This document shows, piece by piece, positions 57,613-64,000 of a stretch of DNA of 64,000 bases. Positions within the stretch are counted from its first letter, which is position 1. Each line of letters starts with the position of its first letter. The notes beneath the pieces are model-generated. The model had not been told where the DNA came from and searched no databases. It was given only the letters and a program-made list of their open reading frames with translations. Source of the stretch: Mesorhizobium sp. ZC-5 (GTDB lineage Bacteria > Pseudomonadota > Alphaproteobacteria > Rhizobiales > Rhizobiaceae). Made by a program: the position numbers and the translations under genes. Location of the stretch: NCBI RefSeq assembly GCF_025753855.1, contig NZ_JAOWPT010000004.1, positions 355,871 through 419,870 on the forward strand, given 5' to 3'.

Positions 57613-58249
57613 GCGGCTTGCCTTCCCAGCGATCGAGGAATTTTTCGATCGCAAGAGTTTGCATGTCCGGGATAGCCTCGAACAGCCGCTCGACCGGCCA
57701 GTCCCACCAAGCCATCGCCTGCAGGCGCTCGACGATGTCTGGCGCAAACCGCATCCGCAGCCCGCTCGCCGGCACGCCCGCGACGACCTGATAAGCCGCG
57801 ACGTCCCTGGTCACCACGGCATTGGCACCCACCACCGCGCCGTTGCCGATCGAGATCCCTGGCATGATCACCGCGCCGTGGCCGATCCACACATCATGGC
57901 CGATCGTCACGCGTTTGGCCTGCCGGCGCGCGCGAAACTCCTTGTCGACGCCGAGATAGCGGAAATATTCGTTCGGCCGGTAGGTGAGCTTGTGCGCCGT
58001 CACTCGTTCGATCGGATGCTCGAGCGCGTTGATGCGCGCGTTCGCCGCGATCGAGCAGAATTTGCCGATGCTCGTGTAGATCGCTTCGGCGTGACGCTCG
58101 AAATAGGAAAAGTCGCCGACCGTCACCTCGCGCAGGATCACCCGCTCGCCGATCGCCGCATACCGCCCGAGACGGCAGGACTTCAGCTCCGCCGTCGGGT
58201 GGATGCGCGGTTCCGGGTCGGTGAAGCGAAGATCGGCATTCTCGTCCAT
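57602..58249 (-). CDS. Hexapeptide-repeat acyltransferase
   Basis: This 215-residue left-handed beta-helix protein starts RIHPTAELKSCRLGRYAAIGERVILREVTVGDFSYF and has IGHDVWIGHGAVIMPGISIGNGAVVGANAVVTRDVAAY with the hexapeptide pattern and His. It resembles the phosphonate-metabolism hexapeptide transferase family (WWDWPVERL... at the end), but no phn genes are near. The acyl acceptor is unknown. It overlaps the SDR gene at the 3' end. Confidence 0.87.
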   Translation of the reverse strand: MDENADLRFTDPEPRIHPTAELKSCRLGRYAAIGERVILREVTVGDFSYFERHAEAIYTSIGKFCSIAANARINALEHPIERVTAHKLTYRPNEYFRYLGVDKEFRARRQAKRVTIGHDVWIGHGAVIMPGISIGNGAVVGANAVVTRDVAAYQVVAGVPASGLRMRFAPDIVERLQAMAWWDWPVERLFEAIPDMQTLAIEKFLDRWEGKPPSA

Positions 58250-58295
58250 CCGCGCGCTTTACGCCGCGCCTGCGGCAGCGGCAAGTCTTCGCGTC

Positions 58296-58781
58296 TTACT
58301 GCGGCTTGCCTTTCTCCCAGGTCACCTGCTGGCCGTAGAGCGGCACGGTCGAGATCGCCATCTTGGCCGAGCCGTCCTGAACCTGCCGCGAATGCGAGAG
58401 ATAGATCAGCGTGTCGTTCGCCTTGTCGTAGATGCGGTTCACCACCTGCTTCTTCCAGATCAGGCTGATGCCCTGCTTGAAGACCTCCTCACCGTCCTGG
58501 CCGAGGTTGATGTCGCCGATCTTGATGGGACCTGTCTGCTGGCACGAGATCGCGGAATCCGAAGGGTCCTCGAACCAGTTGCCTTTCTGCAGCCGGTCGA
58601 CGACGCCACGGTCGAAGTAAGAGACGTGACAGGTGACACCTTCGACACTCGGGTCCTTCACCGCCTCGATGATGATGTCGTTGCCGAGCCAGTCGACGCC
58701 CACTTCGCCGACCTGCTGCGCCGCGGCGGGCAGGACGCTGGTGGCAAGGGCTAGGGCTATTCCGGCAAGGATGCGGGCCAT
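58296..58781 (-). CDS. creA: CreA family periplasmic protein
   Basis: This 161-residue protein has a Sec signal (MARILAGIALALATSVLPAAAQ) and the CreA domain: GVDWLGNDIIIEAVKDPSVEGVTCHVSYFD, then SAISCQQTGPI and VVNRIYDKANDTLIYLSHSR. Two Cys (in VTCHVSY and SCQQTG) may form a disulfide. ATG 58781 is preceded by CAGGAGATCCCG. An extension of 30 codons in frame has no support. Function is unclear despite the name. Confidence 0.9.
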   Translation of the reverse strand: MARILAGIALALATSVLPAAAQQVGEVGVDWLGNDIIIEAVKDPSVEGVTCHVSYFDRGVVDRLQKGNWFEDPSDSAISCQQTGPIKIGDINLGQDGEEVFKQGISLIWKKQVVNRIYDKANDTLIYLSHSRQVQDGSAKMAISTVPLYGQQVTWEKGKPQ

Positions 58782-58938
58782 CGGGATCTCCTGATTCAAA
58801 GAAACGCGTTCCCGCACAAATTGGTGCGCATCTCGCCAGTTGCAAGAAACAGACTCTGGCGGCTGGCACAATCGGAAGCGTCGTCCGCGGCAACAAACCG
58901 CCTTTCCGCCGATCGGCGAAGCGCGCTATTATCGCGCG

Positions 58939-59100
58939 ATGAAGGTTTTGCCCGGAACATCGCTATCGCCCGCCGTCAAGATTGGCTTGACCGTCATTGC
59001 GCTTGCCGCGGCGACCGGCGTCGCCTTTGCCGCCTGGGTCGAAAACGGCGCCGGCATTCTGATGACGATGGCCGAAACCGGCCTTTCCTGGTGCTTCTGA
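58939..59100 (+). CDS. Small membrane protein upstream of SCO
   Basis: This 53-residue protein reads MKVLPGTSLSPAVKIGLTVI and then a single membrane helix and WVENGAGILMTMAETGLSWCF. Such a small protein appears directly before SCO-family genes in related Rhizobiales, as I recall it. The C-terminal Cys-Phe is notable. It is 37 bp before the SCO gene and likely co-transcribed, so a role in the same copper or redox process is possible. Confidence 0.65.
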   Translation: MKVLPGTSLSPAVKIGLTVIALAAATGVAFAAWVENGAGILMTMAETGLSWCF

Positions 59101-59137
59101 CTTCTCCCGTTCACAATTCCAGCCCGGACACCCTCCC

Positions 59138-59716
59138 ATGATGCGTTCCATCCTCATCGGCATACTGGTCCTCATGGCAGCCGGGGTCGGTTTCATCACC
59201 TTCCAGTGGTATCGCACCATGAACGGCGGCGAACCTTACGGCGCCGCGTTTGCTCTGGTCGACCAGAAGGGCGCGGAGATCACCGAGGCGGCGTTCCGCA
59301 GCCAGCCGACGGCGGTTTTCTTCGGCTTCACCCATTGTCCCGAAATCTGCCCGACCACGCTTTTCGAACTCGACGGCTGGCTGAAGAAGCTTGGCGACGA
59401 AGGCAAGGACATCAAGGTCTACTTCGTCTCGGTCGATCCCGAGCGCGACACACCGGAAGTGCTGGATGCTTATGTCTCCAACGTCTCCGACCGCATCGTC
59501 GGCATCACAGGCGATGCGGAAAAGATTGCCGCCATGACCAAATCCTTCGGCATTTATTCCAAGAAAGTCCCGCTCGAAGGCAGCGATTACACGATGGACC
59601 ACACCGCATCGGTGCTGCTGCTGTCGAACGGCGGCGATTTCGCCGGCACCATCGCCTACGGCGAAAACCCCGATACCGCTCTCGCAAAGTTGAAACGCCT
59701 CGCCACCGAAGGCTGA
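59138..59716 (+). CDS. SCO family copper chaperone/thioredoxin-like protein
   Basis: This 192-residue protein has an N-terminal membrane anchor (residues 4-22) and a periplasmic thioredoxin fold. The copper and redox motif is FFGFTHCPEICPTTLFEL with Cys67 and Cys71, and the third ligand is His155 in DYTMDHTASVLLL. SCO proteins deliver copper to, or keep reduced, the CuA site of cytochrome c oxidase. No oxidase genes occur in the window. The preceding small gene is probably in the same operon. Confidence 0.93.
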   Translation: MMRSILIGILVLMAAGVGFITFQWYRTMNGGEPYGAAFALVDQKGAEITEAAFRSQPTAVFFGFTHCPEICPTTLFELDGWLKKLGDEGKDIKVYFVSVDPERDTPEVLDAYVSNVSDRIVGITGDAEKIAAMTKSFGIYSKKVPLEGSDYTMDHTASVLLLSNGGDFAGTIAYGENPDTALAKLKRLATEG

Positions 59717-59800
59717 CGTCGAGGTTCGGGCAGTTGCGTTCCAGCCTGGAAACGTGTTGATGCCGCTTCTTGGCACGGCCAGGCAGCAACCGGTAACCCC

Positions 59801-60688
59801 ATGTCTAAAGAACAGCCGACACAGACCCGACTCCATGTGACGGCGTCGCGCGCCGTCGCAAGCCGTATCTATGAAGCGCTCGAGGTCGCGTTCGAGGAGG
59901 ACGGCTATCCGCTGGCCATTCTCGAGGTCGACGAGGCAAAGGACATCCACGAAGTCTCGCTCTATGCCGATGGCGACATCGATGCTGTCGAAAAGCGCAT
60001 GGAAGCTTTACTCGGCGATATCGGTGTTGGAGTAACATTCGAGCGTGAAATCCTGCCCGACACCGACTGGGTGGCCCTGTCGCTCGAAGGTCTGAAGCCG
60101 GTCCGCGCTGGCCGTTTCTTCGTGCATGGCGCGCATGACCGCGCCAAACGCCGCATCGGCGATCTCCCGATCGAGATCGAAGCAGGGCTTGCCTTCGGCA
60201 CCGGCCATCACGGCACGACGTCCGGCTGCCTCGACATGATCTGGCAGGTCGCGCGGAGGGAGCGGCCGGCAAATGCGCTCGACCTCGGTACCGGCAGCGC
60301 CGTCCTGGCCATCGGCCTGGCGAAAATGGCACGCATCCCCGTGCTTGCCACCGACATCGATCCTGTTGCGACCGCTGTGGCGGCCCAGAATGTCCGGCTG
60401 AATCACGTCGGGGCATTTGTCGCGACAAAAACCGCGACCGGGTTCCACCATCCGGTGTTTGCCCAATGGGCGCCGTTCGACCTGATCGTCGCCAACATCC
60501 TCGCCCGGCCGCTGATGCGGCTCGCCCCGGAAATGGCGAAGCACGTCTCACCGGGTGGGTCGCTGATCCTTTCCGGCATCCTCGACCGCCAGCGCAACGC
60601 GGTTGTCGCGGCCTATACCGGGCAAAAATTCCGTCACGTCCGCACATTGTCGCGCGAAGGCTGGGTAACCCTTCATCTCAAGCGCTGA
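59801..60688 (+). CDS. prmA: Ribosomal protein L11 methyltransferase
   Basis: PrmA (295 aa) trimethylates ribosomal protein L11. The N-terminal substrate-binding domain covers residues 1-100. The catalytic domain has [18 protein letters not shown] (typical PrmA motif), [18 protein letters not shown] as SAM motif I and [20 protein letters not shown] with the NILA motif. A terminator follows. The neighbouring gene 3' is convergent. Confidence 0.95.
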   Translation: MSKEQPTQTRLHVTASRAVASRIYEALEVAFEEDGYPLAILEVDEAKDIHEVSLYADGDIDAVEKRMEALLGDIGVGVTFEREILPDTDWVALSLEGLKPVRAGRFFVHGAHDRAKRRIGDLPIEIEAGLAFGTGHHGTTSGCLDMIWQVARRERPANALDLGTGSAVLAIGLAKMARIPVLATDIDPVATAVAAQNVRLNHVGAFVATKTATGFHHPVFAQWAPFDLIVANILARPLMRLAPEMAKHVSPGGSLILSGILDRQRNAVVAAYTGQKFRHVRTLSREGWVTLHLKR

Positions 60689-60702
60689 CCGGCGCGGAAA
60701 TG

Positions 60703-60735
60703 AAAAAGGCGGCTCGCTGGAGCCGCCTTCTTAAA
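60703..60735. terminator. Rho-independent terminator after prmA
   Basis: AAGGCGGCTC-GCTG-GAGCCGCCTT (10-bp stem, 4-nt loop) with A and T on either side lies between prmA and a convergent small gene, and should work both ways. Confidence 0.88.
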
Positions 60736-60736
60736 G

Positions 60737-60916
60737 TCAGATGATGTAGCTGCTCGAACGCTTTTTGAGTTCGTCACGGCTGTAACCGTGAGCTTTCAGC
60801 GTCGCGTCGTCCAGCATCAGCAACGCGCCGTTGACGTAGCGCTGAGCCTGCTGTTCGCGCGAGGCGACGAAAGCATCGAATGCACCTGCAAAGAGACCTT
60901 TGATTCTGGTAGCCAT
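60737..60916 (-). CDS. DUF1127-like small protein
   Basis: This 59-residue protein reads MATRIKGLFAGAFDAFVASREQQ, then ARYVNGALLMLDD-type sequence (QAQRYVNGALLMLDDATLKAHGYSRDELKKR). The segment LDDATLKAHGYSRDEL resembles the DUF1127 C-terminal half (LD...L...G..R.E). Such small proteins are stress- and RNA-related in rhizobia. ATG 60916 has GGAGA with proper spacing; ATG 60922 has not. Confidence 0.72.
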   Translation of the reverse strand: MATRIKGLFAGAFDAFVASREQQAQRYVNGALLMLDDATLKAHGYSRDELKKRSSSYII

Positions 60917-61111
60917 TGCCATTCTCCAATCGGAATGAAGCCATGTCCTCCACGACACAAAGGTAAGCATCACTGACCTATTTGAACAGCCGCGATGCTG
61001 CATGGCACCCATCCGTTTTTGCTACTCGCGGGCTAGTCCAACGGCGCGACATTGCAAGCGGCGCGTGCTCCGTTTAGCGTCGCCCGACCAGACGAAGCGC
61101 AAGGACAGACC

Positions 61112-62941
61112 ATGTTCCAGACCTTTGATGCCAAAAGCGACCCGACGCTGAGCCCGCCGCGTATCGCGGCGCTGCGCGAATGGTTGGCCGGCAACGATCT
61201 CGACGGTTTCCTGGTGCCGCGCTCCGATGAGCATCAGGGTGAGTATGTCGCGGAGCGCTCCGAACGGCTGCGCTGGCTCACCGGCTTCACGGGTTCAGCC
61301 GGCGTCGCCCTCATCATGCGCGACCGCGCCCACATCTTCGTCGACGGCCGCTATCAGCTTCAGGTGCGCGGCGAAGTCGACATGTCGATCTTCACGGTTG
61401 AAAGCCTGATCGAAAACCCGCCTCCCTCGTGGATGCGCGACAATCTCGGCAAGGGCGCGCGCATCGGCTTCGATCCGTGGCTGCATACCATTGGTGACGT
61501 GAAGGCGTTGAAGGCGTCAGCCGAGAAGGTCGGCGCAACGCTCGTGCCGCTTCAGCGCAACCCGATCGACATCCTGTGGACCGACCAGCCAAAGCCGCCG
61601 CTTGCGCCGGTCGAGATCCACCCGAACGCCCTGGCCGGCGAACTCGCCAAGGACAAGCTTGCCCGGCTCGCCGCCGGACTGGCCAAGGAAGGCGCGACCC
61701 ATGCTGTGCTGACCGATCCCTCGTCCATCGCCTGGACCTTCAACATCCGCGGCAACGACGTCCCACACACACCGCTCGCACTCGGCTTCGCCATCCTCGC
61801 GGCCGAAGGCCCGCATATGCTGTTCATGGACAAGCGCAAGCTGCCGCGCGAACCGGAGGCCTACCTCACCCAGTTGACGGACCTCTACCAGCCAGGTGCC
61901 CTTGAGACCGAACTGGCGCGGCTGGCGAAATCGGGCGCGAAGGTCGCACTCGATCCGGTGCTGGCCGCCGACCGGCTGCGCATGCTGATCGAAGACAATG
62001 GCGGCAGCGTCATCGCGGCGACGGATCCGGCCCGCCTGCCCCGCGCCACCAAGAACCAGGCCGAGATCGCCGGCGCCCGCGCCGCCCACCGCCGCGATGC
62101 CGCAGCCGTCATCAAACTGTTGTGCTGGCTCGACCGGCAGCCGCCGGCTTCTCTCGACGAGATAACGGTGGTGACGCAGCTCGAGGAAAGCCGGGCCACC
62201 GTCGGCCGGGAAACCCAGATGCCGCTCCGCGACGTCTCTTTTGACACCATTTCCGGCGCCGGCCCCAACGGCGCCATCATGCACTACCGGGTTTCCCGCC
62301 AGTCCAATCGCAAGATCAACGATGGCGAACTCTTCCTGCTCGATTCAGGCGCGCAATATCAGGACGGCACCACCGACATCACCCGCACCATGGCCATCGG
62401 CAAGCCCACCGAGGAAATGCGCGAACGCTTCACCATCGTGCTCAAGGGAATGATCGCCATTTCGATGCTGCGCTTTCCGCCGGGTACGCGCGGTCAGGAC
62501 ATCGATGCCTTCGCCCGCATCGCCCACTGGAAAGCCGGCCTCGATTTTGCCCATGGCACCGGCCACGGCGTCGGCTCCTATCTTTCCGTGCATGAAGGTC
62601 CGCAGCGCATCTCCAAGACCGGCACCGAGAAATTGCTCGCAGGCATGATGCTCTCCAACGAACCCGGCTACTACAAGGAAGGCCATTACGGAATCCGTAT
62701 CGAGAACCTCATTCTCACAACGCCACCCGAACAGATCATGGGCGGCGAGATCGCCATGCACGGTTTTGAAACGCTGACGCTGGTGCCGATCGATCGGCGC
62801 CTGATCCGGCCCGAACAGCTGAGCGCTGACGAGCTATCCTGGCTGAACGCCTACCACGCCCGGGTTCTGAACGAGATCGGTCCGATGGTGGGCGGCGAGG
62901 AACTGAAATGGCTGGAGGCCGCGACAGCGCCGATCAGTTAG
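61112..62941 (+). CDS. pepP: Xaa-Pro aminopeptidase (aminopeptidase P)
   Basis: This 609-residue enzyme removes the N-terminal residue from peptides with Pro at position 2. It has the three-part layout of the large (eukaryotic-like) aminopeptidase P: two creatinase-like N-terminal domains (LREWLAGNDLDGFLVPRSDEHQGEYV and the second from about 170) and the pita-bread domain. Metal ligands appear in FLLDSGAQYQDGTTDITRT (two Asp), HGTGHGVGSYLSVHEGP (His), LSNEPGYY (Glu) and RIENLIL (Glu). ATG 61112 follows AAGGACAGACC. Confidence 0.94.
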   Translation: MFQTFDAKSDPTLSPPRIAALREWLAGNDLDGFLVPRSDEHQGEYVAERSERLRWLTGFTGSAGVALIMRDRAHIFVDGRYQLQVRGEVDMSIFTVESLIENPPPSWMRDNLGKGARIGFDPWLHTIGDVKALKASAEKVGATLVPLQRNPIDILWTDQPKPPLAPVEIHPNALAGELAKDKLARLAAGLAKEGATHAVLTDPSSIAWTFNIRGNDVPHTPLALGFAILAAEGPHMLFMDKRKLPREPEAYLTQLTDLYQPGALETELARLAKSGAKVALDPVLAADRLRMLIEDNGGSVIAATDPARLPRATKNQAEIAGARAAHRRDAAAVIKLLCWLDRQPPASLDEITVVTQLEESRATVGRETQMPLRDVSFDTISGAGPNGAIMHYRVSRQSNRKINDGELFLLDSGAQYQDGTTDITRTMAIGKPTEEMRERFTIVLKGMIAISMLRFPPGTRGQDIDAFARIAHWKAGLDFAHGTGHGVGSYLSVHEGPQRISKTGTEKLLAGMMLSNEPGYYKEGHYGIRIENLILTTPPEQIMGGEIAMHGFETLTLVPIDRRLIRPEQLSADELSWLNAYHARVLNEIGPMVGGEELKWLEAATAPIS

Positions 62942-62944
62942 AAA

Positions 62945-63241
62945 TCAGCCAATGAAATAACGCAGCACGATCAGCACGGCGGCGCCCGACAGGAACATCG
63001 CCATCATGCCGCCGCGCAACGCCACCAGTCCGGCAACCGCTAGCGCGATCAACTCGGCCGGCCCGGCCGAAAGCACCGACGGCGCCACCAACGTTGTCAG
63101 CACCGCGGCCGGCACCGCGTTGAGCCCGGCCTCGACACGCGGATGGATACGCTCGAAACGCGACAGCACGAGATGTCCGCCGATGCGCGTCAGATAAGTA
63201 ACCACCGCGCCTGCGAGGATGATCCAGACGGTGGTGCTCAT
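62945..63241 (-). CDS. azlD: AzlD-type branched-chain amino-acid export subunit
   Basis: This 98-residue membrane protein has three to four helices (WIILAGAVVTYLTRIGGHLVL with the typical TRIGG, then AGLNAVPAAVLTTLVAPSVL). AzlD works with AzlC as a small and large subunit pair in branched-chain amino-acid export. The start overlaps the azlC stop by 4 nt (ATGA). It is convergent with pepP. Confidence 0.9.
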   Translation of the reverse strand: MSTTVWIILAGAVVTYLTRIGGHLVLSRFERIHPRVEAGLNAVPAAVLTTLVAPSVLSAGPAELIALAVAGLVALRGGMMAMFLSGAAVLIVLRYFIG

Positions 63242-63975
63242 GCGTCGGTCTCCTTGCGGACATCCGTGGGTGACACGACCGCGGCGAGCAGGATGCCGGC
63301 GGCAGCGCCTATGGAGACGTGCCAGGGCGAACCGACGAACTTATAGGCAAGGATCGACGCCACTGAGCTGGCCAGAACCACCGGCAGCCACAGCGGACGC
63401 TTGCGGAAGCCCATCACCAGGCCGAGAAAATAGATCGGCAGCAGGAAGTCGAGGCCGATGGCATGCGGGTCCGAAACCAGGCCGCCAAAATACCCGCCAA
63501 GCGCGGTCTCGATCACCCACGCTGCCCAGACAGGCGCTCCGAAGCCCATGTACCAGGCAAAGCTGACAGGATGGCCATCTTCGGCCTTCCGCTCGGTTTC
63601 GGCGAATTGCGGGTCGCTGAGCAGGAAAAAGCCTAGCGCCTGCTGCACGCCCGACCAATGGCGGATGCGGCGGCCAAAGGCGCCGGAATAGAGGACATGG
63701 CGGAAATTCACCGCCAGGATCGAAAAGACGATCAGCCACGGCGCGATCTGCTGGCCGAACAACTCGATGCCGACCATCTGGCTGGCGCCGCCATAGACGA
63801 TGGCGCTCATCAGCACCGCTTCGCCAACGCTGAAGCCGTTGTCTACGGCCAGGGCTCCGAACAGCAGCCCGAAGGGAAAGACCGCGACCAATACCGGGAC
63901 GCAGGCCCGCGCGCCGCTCCAGAACTCGCTCGCGGCGCCACCATCGGCGGTTTTCACATCGGCGTTGACGGACAT
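63238..63975 (-). CDS. azlC: AzlC-type branched-chain amino-acid export subunit
   Basis: This 245-residue membrane protein belongs to AzlC: ACVPVLVAVFPFGLLFGALAVDNGFS, then AIVYGGASQMVGIELFGQQIAPWLIVFSILAVNFRHVLYS (family hallmark GGASQ and NFRHxLYS), LLSDPQFA and about seven helices. It forms the exporter with AzlD. No regulator is visible before the window ends at 64000; the upstream 25 bp contains GGGAGAG as ribosome site. Confidence 0.92.
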   Translation of the reverse strand: MSVNADVKTADGGAASEFWSGARACVPVLVAVFPFGLLFGALAVDNGFSVGEAVLMSAIVYGGASQMVGIELFGQQIAPWLIVFSILAVNFRHVLYSGAFGRRIRHWSGVQQALGFFLLSDPQFAETERKAEDGHPVSFAWYMGFGAPVWAAWVIETALGGYFGGLVSDPHAIGLDFLLPIYFLGLVMGFRKRPLWLPVVLASSVASILAYKFVGSPWHVSIGAAAGILLAAVVSPTDVRKETDA

Positions 63976-64000
63976 GCTCTCTCCCGGAAACGGGTGGATA

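Overview
The window is a GC-rich chromosomal segment of an alphaproteobacterium, almost certainly Hyphomicrobiales (Rhizobiales), Phyllobacteriaceae/Mesorhizobium-like. The evidence is a circularly permuted two-piece tmRNA gene whose tag reads ANDNYAEARLAA, an alpha-type SspB followed by DUF4169 and ribbon-helix-helix genes, a miaA/serB divergent pair, the hflK-hflC-DUF2065-degP block, an ilv leader peptide before ilvB-ilvN, and abundant Rhizobiales-type palindromic repeats. There is no tRNA, rRNA, CRISPR array, prophage or intact transposase. Gene content is mostly ordinary housekeeping, with accessory material concentrated at about 50-55 kb.

0-6 kb: a cobalt-type nitrile hydratase operon (alpha, beta, activator), a LysE exporter, and ilvB-ilvN behind a leader-peptide attenuator. 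A haloacetate dehalogenase-like gene follows, broken by two frameshifts. 6-13 kb: a class III cyclase/TolB-like/TPR protein, a HerA-type ATPase, a diguanylate cyclase, miaA, serB and a GNAT enzyme. 13-19 kb: degP, DUF2065, hflC, hflK, folA, thyA (all minus strand). 19-24.7 kb: DUF2853, two-piece tmRNA, an AAA NTPase, a Bcr/CflA-type exporter with a divergent TetR regulator and a clear operator, then sspB-DUF4169-RHH and a methyltransferase. The tmRNA and the adaptor that recognises its tag lie about 3 kb apart.

24.7-37.8 kb: a giant AsmA protein with no canonical start codon, a Cys-rich DUF1326/Met-rich DUF2182 pair, an FAD-linked oxidase, a thioesterase, a cupin-Lrp pair facing an EamA transporter, a dienelactone hydrolase, an L,D-transpeptidase and an OmpA lipoprotein. 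37.8-47 kb: a minus-strand block with alkaline phosphatase, a PCuAC-like protein lacking copper ligands, a Tat-exported CxxC protein and a MacB/LolD-like ABC transporter. A VOC protein, membrane PQQ glucose dehydrogenase and an RTX protein follow.

47-55 kb: uvrD and an unrecognised gene both carry in-frame insertions of the same palindromic repeat family, always read in the same frame for a given orientation. Around them are other palindromes, a MITE-like inverted repeat, a low-GC orphan gene, a short uvrD-like fragment and a phytochelatin synthase-like gene. 54-64 kb: Crp/Fnr regulator, isochorismatase-like hydrolase, DUF488, low-affinity iron permease, SDR, hexapeptide acyltransferase, CreA, SCO protein, prmA, aminopeptidase P and azlCD at the right edge.

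All functional calls come from reading translated sequence and motifs. No database search was run.
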